This document shows, one piece after another, positions 1-12,453 of a stretch of DNA of 64,000 bases. The stretch lies in the NCBI GenBank assembly GCA_017311315.1, contig CM029660.1, forward strand, positions 12,697,430-12,761,429, given 5' to 3'. The DNA is from Dendrocalamus latiflorus (taxonomy: Eukaryota > Streptophyta > Magnoliopsida > Poales > Poaceae). How positions within the stretch are numbered: the first letter of the stretch is position 1; every line of letters starts with the position of its first letter. The position numbers and the translations under genes are program-made. Under the pieces are notes generated by a model that worked only from the letters and a program-made list of their open reading frames with translations, was not told where the DNA came from and searched no databases.

Positions 1-307
1 ATATGTTAGCCCATTACGTATAATACAAACAAATACGGGAAAAAAAGAACCGGCAAAAAAGCTCAACAAAAAGCCAAAAGTTCAGAAAAAGATGAAACTT
101 ATGAATAGTGCAAAATAAGCCAGAAGCCGAGTTGATCAGGGCATGATCAGTCAGGACACCAAAATATGCCAAAAGCAAATCAACTTGACAAAACCTCAAA
201 ACAGAGCAGACCAAGCTAAACCAGACTACAATTACAATTCCCAAAACATTCAAATCATTGAATCACAACTAGAAATCAGCCTCATTCCACCCTCCTCCAG
301 TCTTTTG

Positions 308-1747
308 CTACATCTTCAATCTGCTGGTTCCCAATCCCCAACCTTTCCGTGCATTATATACTTCAGAAGCCACTTGTTCCAGCAGCTTGGCTCCCGCCAG
401 CAACGCTTCTCGATCTTCCATACTTGTCTGCAAATTTGCCCAATAAGTCAACCAATAGCAAATATAATGAATGAAAGAAACAGGATCGTAAGGCAATTTA
501 GGGTCTGTTCTTTTTACCTGTGGCTTTTGGCTGTGGCTTTTGGCTTTTAGGCTATTTGTGCAAGAGATTACAGAGTAACAAAAACTCACGTGCGGTCTTT
601 GTAGATATAAATGAAGTCGGTACAGTATGTACTACAATTAACTAGTAGACTCTATTTTGAAAAAAAAAATACTCTGTTTAAAAGTTAGTTAATATAGAAA
701 AGCCGAAAAATAGCTTTTAGTAGCTGAAAAGAACAGAACCTTATTTTCAAAGCAAGCTTTGTTTTGAGTTTTCCATATAGCCCACAAAATTGTTGAAATA
801 CCCACTGTAACCAGCATCTTAACTTTCTCCCCGAATCTTCCCAGCCATTCAGAAAAGATAGCCCCAACATCGTTTGGAATATTTGCGAAACCAAAAGCCA
901 CTTTCACTATATTCCAAATAAAGCAAGCAATTGGACATTTTAAAAAAGATGATCAATAGTTTCCTTCATTCCACAAAACTGACACTTAGTAGAGCCCTTC
1001 CACCCTCTTTTCTTCAGATTTTCTTTAGTTAAAATCCGTTTTTTTAAGAGAATCCATAAGAAAACTTTTATTTTCAAAGCCAGTTTGGTTTTCCATAAAA
1101 ACTTCCAAGGATAACCCATGCCTTGAAATCTTAAAGCCAAATAGAAGGATTTCACAGAATTTTCCATTGGCGGCTAACCTCCAACTGATACTATCTGCTT
1201 GATCATTGAGAGAGATTCCAGCACAATCTTGCTGAATCATGTTCCACATATCCATTGTCTCTCCAAAAAGGGTCCTTCGAAATTTAAAGCTGTTCCAACC
1301 CTCAGTCAGTGCCTCAAACACAGTAATGTGCTTACTAAGTGAAATATTGTAAAGCCTTGGGAATTTATGAGACAAAGGCTCATCTCCCAGCCAACAATCC
1401 TCCCAAAACCTAGTTCTTCTACCATTACCAATAACTTTTTTTTACAAAATTCATAAAAAAATATCTTTAACTATCATCAGCCCATACCAAAAATGAGAAT
1501 CACCATTTTTGTAAGAGACCTGAGACATTTTTTCCTATGCAAATATTTTTGTCTCGGTAAATTTTGCCAGAGTCCATCTTCATTTTCCAATCTCCAAATC
1601 CATTTCCCTAATAGAGCCCAGTTCATAGTATCTAGATCGAGAACTCAAGTCCCCCTTGTTCTTTGGGAAGATAAACAATAGGCCGTTGCACTAAATGATA
1701 CTTTCTAACCCCCTGATCCTCCTGCCACAAAAGTCTGGATCTAAAAA
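308..1747 (-). pseudogene. LINE C-terminal region (zf-RVT domain and tail)
   Basis: The minus-strand reading has the 'FLW' and 'CQFCG...ETIDHLF' block near 950-1100, typical of the zf-RVT domain after the RT of plant L1 elements. It is followed by a WAIWKTQNKACFENK-like segment (about 745-800). The MITE at 501-740 splits the frame here. Downstream of it the frame resumes at LPYDPVSF and runs to a TAG at 308-310. Frameshifts between 1200 and 1750 divide the rest. It is the 3' part of the LINE ORF2 and has no function of its own. Confidence 0.8.
501..740. mobile_element. Tourist-like MITE, family A copy 1
   Basis: This 240-bp element has terminal inverted repeats GGGTCTGTTCTTTT and AAAAGAACAGAACC (13 of 14 matching). 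It is flanked by a 3-bp duplication TTA (498-500 and 741-743), as expected for PIF/Harbinger-type MITEs. Excising it with one TTA rejoins the LINE frame (FENK to LPYDP). It shares a core (about 605-665) with copies near 15.2, 16.5, 22.8, 50.7 and 51.2 kb. Confidence 0.85.
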
Positions 1748-4386
1748 TGTAATACCGATGGGAAAGAAAAGGGAAGGAAAGCGAAGAAATTGCCATCATA
1801 ACCCTAGAGGTTAATTTCAGGCAGGGTAGTCCATTCACAGAAATACCTGACTGTCTGGGGGCCAGTTGGCACCTCTCACAACATAGGGTCATCAGTCGGC
1901 ATAAACAAACCTGAAATATTCAAAGGACCTTGGAAACCAGCCCACTGTCCCCAAATATCCATATACAGCCCACAACCACAGTAAAGGGACAGCAAAGCAT
2001 CTGAGAAGGCACAGCAACGCACCTCTCGAAGACACAACACAACATCTAGAAGAGCCACAAGGCAACAGCCGAGGACAACATAACACCCTCTAGAAAACAC
2101 AGCACGACATCTCTGGTCAACATGGCCACAAGAAAAAGGAGCACACACAGCCAACCGAATAGAAAAGAAGAGAAGGGGAAGCCTAAGCACGGCTCCAGAA
2201 AACCTCAAGCCCTCTATTTTCTTTCCCATCTCAAAACCCCCAAAACCCCACAGCAACAGATCGTCGACCATCGCAAAGAGAAACCAGGGCTAGCCGACAG
2301 GAGCATGGAGTTGGCAAGAAGCTAGCCTGCAGGACAACCAGCCAAAGAAGGAGAAGGCCACCATCACAACCCGACGGCACACAAGAGACCAAGAAAGTGA
2401 CTGACAAGCACAAGCAATTATCCTTTACCAAAGCAAACCGACAATCAACCAGCATAGGTAGCCCGCCATCCAATCTTAGTGATAGCATCAGTTTTGTAAG
2501 ACTTAATCATGCATAAACTATAGCCACACAAGCAATCAACTGAATGGCATAGCATCACTAGAGCAGCATCTAGGCACCCCTGAGTATGTGTGCAGAAGGG
2601 AAAGGAGTAGAGGGGAAGAAGGTTTACTGTAGGCGAGGATCGGCAGTGGAGTGCTACCATTAGCTTAGCATTTGCGCCCGACAGCCACCACACACTCCCC
2701 TGGCGTGTGGGCGGATTCAAGTTCCGTCATGACTAGCCAAAGTAGCTCACCTCCATGCCTATCCCCTTCTTGAGCTAAAAACCAAATCAAATCAAAATAG
2801 TAACACAAGCTCAACATAGAAAGGAAATGGCAATGAGAAAGGGGCGCAAGAAAACGCATCCAGGTGAGGAGGAGCCAGATCCAGGCCGTAAGCCACGGGT
2901 CCAGAGACCGACGAGTACACTAGGGGCGAAGGCGGCACAGGGAGCTGGGAGTCGGCGGTGGAAGCGCCAGAGCCAGGGAGAGGCCAAGGAGGCACGGAGC
3001 TGGAGGGCCGGAGGCGCGGCGTCGAGATCTGATCTAGATTGGGAGAGGAGGAGGCAAGGGAAGAAGAAGCAACCAAGTAGGTGAGGCCACTCGGTCGACT
3101 GAATAGGAGAGAAAAAAAGAAGAGGAGAGGAAAAGAAAAGAAAAGAAAAGAAAATAAAAGAGGAGAAAAATGAAGAGAAAAATGGTAGACGTGTACATAA
3201 GATTTATCTGTGATTATAGACGACGGTCATTAAATTATAATCATTTGGGCACCAGAACATCGGAAAGGTGTTGGGATCAGGTTTGCACGTAGGAACATAG
3301 TTGGTTGTCTATACACATAGAACCATTGTTGTTTGCATGTTTGTGTGAATTGCAATGTTGAGTTGAGGGTTTAGGTGATGCTTTTAGGTGGAGGTTTTGG
3401 TTTGGCACTCCACGCATCGTCCATGGGAATAATCAGGCAAGTGCATGGTAGAACAACGAACTGTGGTGAATGTTTGTTATTCGTGTTTCCATGCCATGAT
3501 TTACAATATTTATGAGATGATATATATAATTATGGGCTAATCATACCTTGATAAATACAGCTTATGATTAAACATCCACATTTGAAGAATATTCCATCAT
3601 GCAAAATGTGTAAGAGCCAGGTTGGTGAGAAAGTCATATGACTGGTCTAGAGTGCTCTTGAATAAGACCTACAAAGGTAGGCACCTCCAGGGATGGAGGC
3701 AGAGGGGTTTCACCGACGAGTGAAGAAACTCCACTATACCGGTATAAGCGGCATACAGAGACGCATTATGCATTGCACTCATAGACCTACGACAGTAGGC
3801 CTCCCACGACGGTGGGAAAATCAAGACCTACTTCGGTTGGCACCTCCAAGAATGGAGGCAGTGGGGTTTCACCGATGGGTGAAGCAACTCCACTATACCG
3901 GTAGAAACTGCATACAGAGGTGCATTGTATCACATTGCATTTGCAGGAAACGAACAGGAGACAGGGAGGAAATCCAAAGATTCTGGATTATAGTTCATAA
4001 ATGTAATTTAATGATTACTGTACCAGCCCCACTGTTTTATCGTGTACTTGCTAAGTCTTCGGACTCACTCTTGCTTTATTATTGTATTTAGATATCTATT
4101 AAAGGCAACATGTATGAGCGGGAGTAGCACAGTCGTTTCACGTACAACAGTAATTCACATATCATCTATAGTTCACATATTTAGCCTTGAATAGTCTGAG
4201 TACCTTTTTGGTAATTAGTAAATTTATACCTCTGCTACGCTTAGCGTCAAGCGTATTGGATTTTGTCATTTGGTTGATATTTAAATAAAGGAATTGCTTC
4301 GCAAGACCAGCGGCAAGAGTTGGAGTTGGTAGCATTATTGAGTAGGTGGTAGCACTTTGGGCTCCAAGAGGGACCGGGGTGTTACA
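1748..4386 (+). mobile_element. Solo LTR, Ty3/gypsy Tekay/Del-like
   Basis: The element begins TGTAATACC and ends GGTGTTACA, and is flanked by AAAAA on both sides (1743-1747 and 4387-4391). It contains no coding domain. The A-only duplication is weak alone, but removing the 2639 bp plus one AAAAA restores the LINE frame exactly through KRMDLFFRSRLLW. It contains a GAAAA-rich microsatellite (about 3120-3160) and two diverged copies of a roughly 150-bp unit (about 3675-3810 and 3825-3930). The long LTR with TGTAA...TTACA ends points to the Tekay/Del chromovirus group; the family is inferred and the orientation uncertain. Confidence 0.75.
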
Positions 4387-5020
4387 AAAAAAGGTCCATT
4401 CTTTTTCTTACACCAACTGGTAACTTGTAAAAAGAAAGCATGTAAAGAGGTACACTAGTAAGACAAGAGTTTAATAAAATCAGTCTCCCTCCAATTGAGA
4501 GAAAATTTCCTTGCCAACACCCCAATTTCCCCTCCATTTTGTTTTCAGTGCCCTGCCACTCTTTTAGACACAATTTTTTCTTGTCCAAAGGAATGCCCAA
4601 ATATTTCATCGGTAAACCAACAATTCACAAATGAAGATTCTACTGTGATCATCTTGTTTATCCACTGCTCCCCCAAAACAGTAGAGTTCACTCTTATGAA
4701 AATTAATTTTCAAACCAGAGAGCTGTTCAAAACGACAGAATAAATTTAAGATTCTTGGCCCCTCCATATCATCTTGTATTAAAAAGATGGCGTCATCTGC
4801 ATATTGCAGAATTGTTATCCCTCCATCTACCAAATCAGAGACTAACCCTTTAATGAGCCCCTGTCGTTGGGCTTTCCTCATCAAAATGGATGAAGCATCC
4901 GCAGCAATATCAAAGAAAAGAGGGGATATTGGATCTCCTTGTCTAAGACCTCAAAAAGTTTTAAAATATGGTCCAATTTCCTCGTTGGCTTTAACCCCTA
5001 CCCTTACACCTCTAACTACT
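4387..5020 (-). pseudogene. LINE reverse transcriptase, C-terminal half (YADD box)
   Basis: The minus-strand translation shows the RT block GLRQGDP (about 4940) and then the catalytic box QYADDAIFL (near 4780-4810). After these come LKINFHKSEL and the MKYLGIPL motif, and WQGNFLSIGGRLILLNSCL in the thumb. An in-frame TGA immediately precedes GLRQGDP. A frameshift near 4606 separates the YADD part from the 'YLGIPL' part. The segment is bounded by two solo LTRs. Confidence 0.85.
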
Positions 5021-6676
5021 TGAGAGACCATGTGGAGGTCATCCTGTGTGTATGATGAGTAATTGACATAGGTTTAGGAAAGTCGAGTTTGGTTTGGGGT
5101 GGTTCGGACCTTGACGTTGTGTAGTGCAACGGGCTCGGTTGGACTTGGTCAAACTTGGTCGTATGGACTTAGGATGTATATTCGAGTGATTCGACAGGTT
5201 TGGACTTCTTCATGCGTAAGTATGGTGTTTTGATGTTATTTACGCTTTCATGTGTCGAGCGGTGCTATTTGACGTGTTTCTTGTCTGTGTGGCTGCAGGA
5301 CATCGAGTGGAGTCGTGGCGAGACACGGAGGGCCGGACTAGGCGCAGGTGGCGCTGAGGTCAGAACGGTCGGGATGTGTCGAAGACGACGTAGACTCAAG
5401 GTGGAGTCGTGGCGAGGCACGATGGACCGGACTAGGCGCAGGTGGCGCTGAGGTCAGAACGGTCGAGGTGTGCCGAAGACGGCGAAGCTGCGTGGCTTGC
5501 GAGGCAAGGGATGAGGAAGCTTCCTGGAAGGTGCGCGAGGGGCGTTTCGGTAAAAACGCAAAGCGGCACAAAAGGAAGCGGGTTTGGATAAAGCGCCGAG
5601 TTGTTGAAGGCCTAATGGGTAAAGCATGGTGCAAACCCATTAGTGGAGGCTATAAATAGAGAGGGAGATGTGTGCTGAAATTTTGAGAGAGTTGGTGAAA
5701 AAATTTTAGTTGTGTCTCTCCATGGTTGTATGAGATTGGGTTGTGTTCATCTCAAGCATGTATGGGGTTTTTGTGTTAGATTGAGAGAGAGAGCATGAAC
5801 TAGTTGTAATCATTCCTCTTGTTAATCGTTCATGTCTCCGTATCTTGTTTATGGTATCTTGTGTTCTTTGCTCATTTGATTGCTTGGTTTGGTTTGTTTT
5901 ATTGTCTCCAGTGCAATCTTCTTGTTGGCATTTCTCGGCAAGAAATTCTTGAAGAAGTGAAGCAGTCAATTAATGCTCTTCTCCTGTGCTCACATTCCTT
6001 TTAGTTTCGGTTAAAGCAAAAATCTGCATGTTGTGATTATCTTGCTAGTTCCTCTCGGCAGTCCACGAAATCAGTTTGTGCCCAGCAGTGCAGTTTTCTT
6101 TGCTGCCTTTCCTCTTTGTTTTTGTCTGCTTTTTCAGTTTGTTTTTGCTGCCGAGCAGCTTGCTTTTAGTCCTCCTTGTAGCAGTACTGTTTGGCAGCGT
6201 TTTTGAGCTCCTTTCGGCAGAGAAAAGCAAAGCCAAAGTCTGCAGTTCATTGGCTCTCGGCTGCAGCTCACTGCAAGCATTTTTCGAATTTCTGCTGCCG
6301 TGGCAGCCATGGTAGCTATTTTCCTTGCCATGGCAGCGATTTCTGCTAGTTTTCCTGCCGTGTCTGCAGTGTTGTGTCGTGGTAATATGTGACTGCAATT
6401 TCTCTGCCGTGGTAGCCGTGGCGGTCGATTTGCATGCCGTGGCAGCCGATTCCAGTTGCTTTCTTGCCGTGCCCAGTTTCTGCAGTCTCTTTCTCTTGAT
6501 CCTTTTCAGTCTCTTGTCAGTTTGATTTTCGGCTCGAGTGAGCAATCATCTCTCCTCGTTCATAGCTTTTATAGCCACCGGAGAGTAGAGTTTTTTGCAA
6601 ATACTTTTGGGGGCGATTTTAAAAGTCGACATTCACCCCCCCCCCCCCCCCTCTCTGTCGCCATTTCGGTCCTACA
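5021..6676 (+). mobile_element. Solo LTR, Ty1/copia Sirevirus-like
   Basis: This 1656-bp element starts TGAGAGACC and ends GGTCCTACA, with a 5-bp duplication CTACT on both sides (5016-5020 and 6677-6681). The poly-C stretch with 'ctctctgtcg' close to the 3' end (6637-6660) resembles LTR ends of Sirevirus/Opie-Ji elements; that assignment is from memory. A TATA-like CTATAAATAG at about 5650 fits a plus-strand promoter. Removing the element restores the LINE RT frame (WVMQVVRG). Internally there is a roughly 94-bp tandem duplication (about 5310-5480). Confidence 0.85.
5308..5480. repeat. Two-copy tandem repeat (~94 bp) inside the solo LTR
   Basis: The block 'ggagtcgtggcgag..acgg' through 'gaggtcagaacggtcg' occurs twice in tandem (about 5308-5390 and 5401-5480) with few differences. 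It lies upstream of the LTR's TATA-like site, where LTR enhancer repeats are commonly found. Confidence 0.7.
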
Positions 6677-7530
6677 CTACTTGCATAACCCAGTCACACC
6701 AAGCATCAGGGAATCCTTTCAAATTCATCATTTGATACAAAAAGGGCCATTTAACTTTATCGTAAGCCTTCTCAAAGTCAATCTTTAAGAGTAGCCCAGA
6801 ACTTATTATTTTTGTGCAAAGAGTTAAGTGTTTCATGAAGAACCAAAGCACCTTCCATTATGTATCTGATTTTTACAAAGGCAGTCTGAGTATTGGAGAT
6901 GATTTTTTCAGCAACTACCGCCAATCTATTCATGAGAACCTTAGTTAAAATCTTGAGACTCGCATTTAAGACACAGATAGATAGGTCTAAACATTTGAAT
7001 TTTCTTTGCCTCTTTGCTCTTAGGTATTAAAGAAATGATACCACAGTTAAGCCTTGAAATATCTATCAAACCTGTATGGAAATCATCTAACAAATTCTTT
7101 AGATCAAACTTTACCAAGTCCCAGAATTTCTGATAAAACTTAACAGGAACCCCATCTGGCCCTGAAGTTTTATTGCGATCCATTTGAAAGACTGAACACT
7201 TTAGCTCTTCCATACTAAAGTCCTTTATTAACTCTCGAGCCTCCCCTTCCTCAATTGCTTGTATGTCGTCAAAACACAAAGACATATCCACACACTTAGG
7301 AGGACAAAATCAATTCTTATAGAATCGAGTAATATACCGTTGTAAGTTATCATCACCTTCAATCACACCCTCTTCCTGTTCTAATTTCACTATGGTATTC
7401 TTCCTTCTCCTTCCATTAGCCTTAGCATGATAGTATTTAGTGTTATTGTCCCCATCCAGTAACTCTTTTTCTTTAGATCTTTGTAGCCACTTGAGCTCCT
7501 CTTGTTGAAGCAAACTGTGTAAATGTGTTT
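6677..7530 (-). pseudogene. LINE reverse transcriptase, N-terminal half and linker
   Basis: The minus-strand translation shows the linker with GDNNTKYYHAKANGRRRKN (about 7390-7470), then SGPDGVPVKFYQKFWD (about 7110-7160), ISLIPKSKEAKKIQMFRPI (about 7000) and IDFEKAYDKVKWPFL (about 6735-6775). This is the order of the 5' half of plant L1 RTs. A one-base shift separates 'LK' from the IDFEKAYDKV motif, so the domain cannot be made intact. Confidence 0.85.
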
Positions 7531-7683
7531 CTAGTTGTCTTTTTTCTTCCCTATCATTGGCATACAGACCAATACTTTCCGCTTTTTTATCAATGTGGTC
7601 AATTTTTCTAGGATACCTCTTTTCACTCTCTTATACCATCCCTCAATATTAATATTCCATCCTTTCAAATGCTTTCCTAAACT

Positions 7684-8520
7684 TCACATTGTCCTTTGCC
7701 ATTTTTCAATACTGGAATGATCCCCCATTGGGATATTCCAAGCTCTTTCAACTACCAGTTGTAAATCATCTCTGTCAAACCAACTTAATTCAAATTTAAA
7801 AGGTTTATTCCTAACTATCCCCTTGCTCCCCGTGTCCAAGACAAGGGGTACATGATCTGAAAAACTTCTAGGAAGGGCAGTTACTACAGTGAGAGGATAA
7901 TGCTCTTCCCATTCAGTGCTGACCGGAAATCTATCTAGCTTCTCAAAAGTTGGATCCTCTAATTTATCCCCCCAAGTAAAATTTCTACAACTTAAAGACA
8001 ATTCTCTAAGTTTGTTTTGTTCAATTATAGCATTAAACAAAAAAAACTCCATTTATTATGTCCACCATTTTTATTTTTATCATTTTCTTTCCTAATAATA
8101 TTAAAATCACCAGCAACAACCATTGGATGCTTGCAGGTACCACAAAATTGGGCCAATTCTGTTAGGAAACCCACTTTACCCTCAACTTGAGCTGCTCCAT
8201 ATACAATGATGAGAATGCAGATGAAACCATCATTTTTATTTCTCAAAAGAACTCTGACACAATATTCTCCACAAAGATGTTCTAAAACAATAAATTGCTC
8301 ATTATTAACACCTAACAAAATACCACCTGACTTACCCTTAGCAGAGGACCATACCCAAGAGAAATCTTTGCCACCACCAACAGATCTCAAGAACTTATTG
8401 TTAAAATCACTTTCATAGTTTCTTGCAATCCAAGAAAATCTAGCTTATTCTCAACAATTGTTTCTCTGAGAAATCTTCTTTTCTCAGGTATCCCCATTCC
8501 TCTTATATTCCATATGAGAC
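7684..8520 (-). pseudogene. LINE AP-type endonuclease domain
   Basis: Two minus-strand frames (8025-8390 and 7684-8052) read as an L1 endonuclease. Visible motifs are SGGILLGV near the start, VVAGDFNIIR (the conserved GDFN block, about 8090), FTWGDKLEDPTFEKLDRF (about 7930-7985) and SDHVPLVLD (about 7835-7860, the catalytic SDH). A frameshift near 8040 splits it. It would nick target DNA in a live element. Confidence 0.85.
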
Positions 8521-8523
8521 CTT

Positions 8524-10498
8524 TCATGATTTACGTTTCTTCTTCTTAGTTGAACGACATCTAACTAATGGTTTCACCCAGAAAATTTCTGGAGAACCCT
8601 TATTTTTATTTTTCTTACCAGAAGAAAAAGGTTGAAACTGTCTCAGAACAGTTTCGTCCAAATCCATTAATGAATCATCACCATAAGAGAGTTGATCCCT
8701 TAATTCATTATTCTCCAAAGTATCACTATAAATGTTTTCAGTCTGAGTAATGGCTTTTTTCTGTCCTTCCATAAACAGGTTAGCCCTTGTTTGTTCAATA
8801 TCTCTAATCAGATTTAAATTGGTATCTACAGCATCTAAAGAGCACCCAAGGCTAACACCCAAAAGAGATGCAACCTGGCATAAAGAAGAATTAGAAGAAT
8901 TTAGTATAGAAGGTATGTTCAGATTAATACCTTTTCCCCTTCTAGATCCTTCAATTTTTGCCTTTCCTTTGCCATATCTATGATGTTCTAGTCTTCTTTT
9001 TCCTTGAGCCTATCACATCTTCTAGGTTCAATGGCTCTCACATCAGTTTTCGTAATTGTCTGTCGATCTTCCTCTTGACTTTCATTAAGCTCCACCCCCA
9101 CCATCTTAGCAAAGTTGGTAGGATCTTGGGAACACAACGCATCCTCACTATCTGTAAAATGAATTCTGTCGTAGTTCCCTTCTCCTTCATTCTCCTCCAA
9201 TTTTTTTTCAGAATCTACTTGAAGCTCCTTAGTATGCACATTCTTCTCCGGATCTCCCAAAATAGCAGAATCTTGGCAAGTGTCAACTAACACCTTCATA
9301 AATTCCTCTTGTGCTTTTTCATGTGCTTGCAAACTCAAATCTCCAAAGTTCAAATGTTTTTTCACTGTCACAGCTTTATCTCCTATATTTGCTTTTTCCA
9401 CATTTTCTCCAGGAACCTGCTGCTTGCTATTTGAGATATGTTGTGTATAAGTCTTGATATCTTCTCCTTTGGTACCTTTTGAGGAGTTATCATTCTTATG
9501 TTTCTTGTTACTTCTGTCAGCACCTTCCTCTTTTCCCTCGGTGATTTCCTTATCCTTTTCCTCAGCATTCCTTTTACCAGCTCCAGCAAAATTAAACCAT
9601 CCAACTTCTACCACTGATTCCACTTGAAAATTGACCATATACTACAACTTATCAGGAGTAACAAACTCTAAGGAGGCTGGAATCCTTGCTGGGTCCTTGA
9701 CCCCTACCTTGAATCTTCACAGCCTCATGAGCTTTAAGAGATTCCATATCAATTTCATCCACCACTCCCAAAGATGGACCTACTTCATTCAAAGCCAAAT
9801 ATCCTTTCATGGTGTCAGGAATCCCAGTTGCTCTAACCCAAATAGTGTGTAATTTCCCTTGAGCCATGGCTGATTGTGTCCATCCAATAACCTCCGCAGA
9901 AGCTCCAGTTCCTCTAAGATTGAAGTCATCAAAGTTCAAAAATTCCTCCAGCCTAGCTTTTGAAGGAAACCTCATCAAGAACATTCCTGGACCATGAGCC
10001 TTAGCTCTCCATTCCCAATTCCATTTAAACATTTTAGCAAAACCCTTCTCCACTAGTCTATCAGTTAGGGAACCATTCTTAACAGTAAGCAGGGCCATCG
10101 GATTTGCATGATCAGAGGCATTAATAGCCTTGACATTTTGCACTAGCAAGCATCCTAGACCAGGAGCAGCATACCCCACATATAGCCACCGGCTTTTGTT
10201 GTTTAGGTAATGAGCAGTAGATAGACAAGTGAGACTCCCTTGCCACAATAAACGCAATGAACTGTAGTTGGGCAATCTTTCGTGCCATGACCATTTACTC
10301 TACATTTATGACAAAAGATCCCTCTACTGTTTTCACCCATTCCATCCGAAGTTAAACTAGATGTATTTCCTTGAATTGTCTCTCTCAACTGTTGCTCTTT
10401 TGATTTCCGAGTGTTAGAATTAATAATCTTGTTTTGGTCGTAGTCGTAGTCGGAGTTCATGTCGTAGTCGTAGTCGTAGTCAGGTGAGGAGGCCATGC
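8524..10498 (-). pseudogene. LINE 5' coding region: CCHC knuckle, DUF4283-like domain, acidic linker
   Basis: The likely start (MASSPDYDYDYD) is at 10495-10498 and encodes Asp-Tyr repeats from a GTAGTC repeat in the DNA. A zinc knuckle follows, CHKCRVNGHGTKDC (C-x2-C-x4-H-x4-C, about 10270-10310). Next is a region starting LYVGYAAPGLGCLL and running through RFPSKARLEEFLNFDDF (9670-10190), which resembles the nucleic-acid-binding DUF4283 region of grass LINEs. A charged, low-complexity linker follows (8988-9638). At least two frameshifts break it (near 10220 and 9645). Confidence 0.7.
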
Positions 10499-10818
10499 GT
10501 GCAGGCTTTAAAAGGCACATAGTCATGTAACGAAAGGTGAGCAATGAGAACGAGAAGAGAAACAGAGAGGAGACAGAGAGAGTCAAAGCGATCGGGGTGA
10601 TCGTAGCGATCAGTGTGATCGAACGAGAGAAAGAAATAAAGAAGAGAAGAAAGAGCGATTTGGCTCTAGGAAATTATCGAGTATCGAGTTTATCGTGAGT
10701 GGTCGTAGCGACAGTAGAGCAGTCGTAACGACTGCTGGATAGTCGGAAGCTACAACAGATGGTCGTAGACTGCAACACCGAGGAATAGCTGCTATCAAGG
10801 ATTCATGATCAGTATATC

Positions 10819-11050
10819 CTAAAGTCTTGGCTTGAGCATTCTGTATCTGAGATCCCCCAGATTATGAGCTGCTTGAGGGATTAACTGCTGTTGATTGAAG
10901 AAAGGCCTCTGCCCTCTGCTCCCCTTCCGATCCAGGAAGCCTTGTTCTAGTAGCTGACCATTCTCCTGCTCCAATTGTCCTCCACGCCGATGCACAACAG
11001 GCAACCTCCTCCCCAAATTCTGATTATGCACTTGACCCTGAGGCTGAACT
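10819..11050 (-). other. Short Gln-rich minus-strand ORF upstream of the LINE
   Basis: A 70-codon open frame reads HNQNLGRRLPVVHRRGGQ and onward, rich in Gln, Arg and Gly. It lies directly upstream of the LINE 5' UTR on the same strand. It resembles low-complexity tails of retroelement first ORFs more than a host exon, but I cannot assign it. Confidence 0.3.
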
Positions 11051-12453
11051 CCCCCTCCCGCACGACGAAACTACGTATCAGAGTAGCAGACAGCGAAGCA
11101 CCAGTGGCCGCCCCGCACGCACGCCCGCCGACGGCCGGTCGACGGCGACGCGCGCGTGGTGGTGCGGTCAATTCGTCAGCCGCACGCGGCACCAAACGGT
11201 CGAGTCCCTCTCGATTAATTTACTTTTGGGCGTTCGTAGCAATGTGAATGGATGGAACGGATAACTACCTCACCGGACGCGCTAGGGGTCGTTAATTGGT
11301 ATTGTATTGATAACATTTTTTTTTCTCCATCTCTCTTTTTTTTTATTTTTGCAAATGAAACGAGAGCTTTATATTTGTATTAAAAAGGGGAGTACAGCAA
11401 CTCTCCAACCGGTAGTAGCTGCATGCGTTACCAGCGGCTGTGATAACGGTTGTAGCTACAACCGGTTGCTACCTTGCATTTTTGTTCTTACACTCCTCAT
11501 AAACAAGATTCTTGATTCAACAACGATTTTGCGATAACAGACAGCACTATGCACTGTCCATCTCTCTTTTCTAGAGCTGCCAATGATTTCCAAATGTAAA
11601 TCTGTGGTGAATTTTCAAAATCATCCGCGCAAATAATGTGAATTACAGCAAGTTTCTCACACTTGCTTCGTCGGTTTCAGCCTTACGCTTGCTTTGGCAT
11701 TGCATAGCTTTTAAAAGCATTATTTTGCTATCTTTAGATACACTAATTAAGGGCTAGCTAGTTTACTGTTGTTGGATGTGTCGCGCTATAGAATCTAGTT
11801 AGTTACGAGAGCATTTACTAATTTATTAAGATTTTGCTGGTGTAGCTAAAAAATGCTTTCAACTAATTGTTATGTGTGACCTCATCCTGGGTAGGATGCG
11901 GCACGGTGCGTCGATCGTATACATGGGCCATCCATGATTTCCGTGGCAAGATACTTTTCCTCATTTTTTTTTCATTGTGGTAATTAGGAATGCATGGTGT
12001 GGTGACGAATGATCGTCTTATTCCATTCCTCAAGCCAAATAATAAGAGTAGGTTCTAAGTGTCAAAACGAATTGTCCAAGGACCAATTCATTCGTCAAAC
12101 CATGCATGCACGCAACTCATTTCCTTCAAAAAAAAACACCGCACACCTCGTAAACTAACACTTCTAAAACAGAAGTTCAAATAAAGTAAGCTGCAAAACA
12201 GACGGGATGCAACTACGAACATTTCAACAGTACATCCCTCACCCTCATGGACCATTGGCATTTTAGAAATGGTAGATATACGTACCCTTGGTAGTCGATC
12301 GGTACACGTAGCTAAAATAAAAACGCTTCCTTCCGATTTGACAGCACAAAACCTAGGGGTAAATTTCCATTACTCTGTCATGGTCCTTACTGATCACACG
12401 GAGAATAAGAACCACCAGGGAAATCACCCACTCCAGCAACATCTCACCATCAC
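11051..12453. other. Intergenic, no gene recognised
   Basis: A short GC-rich patch (11060-11220) is followed by AT-rich DNA with scattered stops in all frames. No TE termini or conserved coding segment were recognised. Confidence 0.5.

Larger units (their letters stand above)
1..10800 (-). mobile_element. L1-type LINE (non-LTR retrotransposon), degenerate, 3' end at or beyond window edge
   Basis: Read on the minus strand, the order is a 5' UTR-like stretch (about 10.5-10.8 kb), a CCHC-bearing first region, an AP-type endonuclease, a reverse transcriptase and a C-terminal zinc-finger (zf-RVT) region ending in a stop at 308. Three later insertions (501-740, 1748-4386, 5021-6676) interrupt it. 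Subtracting them leaves about 6 kb, the usual size of a plant L1. The reading frame closes across every insertion point when one target duplication is kept. Internal stops and frameshifts, for example just before the RT catalytic Asp near 6760 and a TGA at the 'GLRQGDP' block near 4955, show that it is inactive. The 5' boundary is approximate. The 3' tail was not seen and may lie to the left of base 1. Confidence 0.85.
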
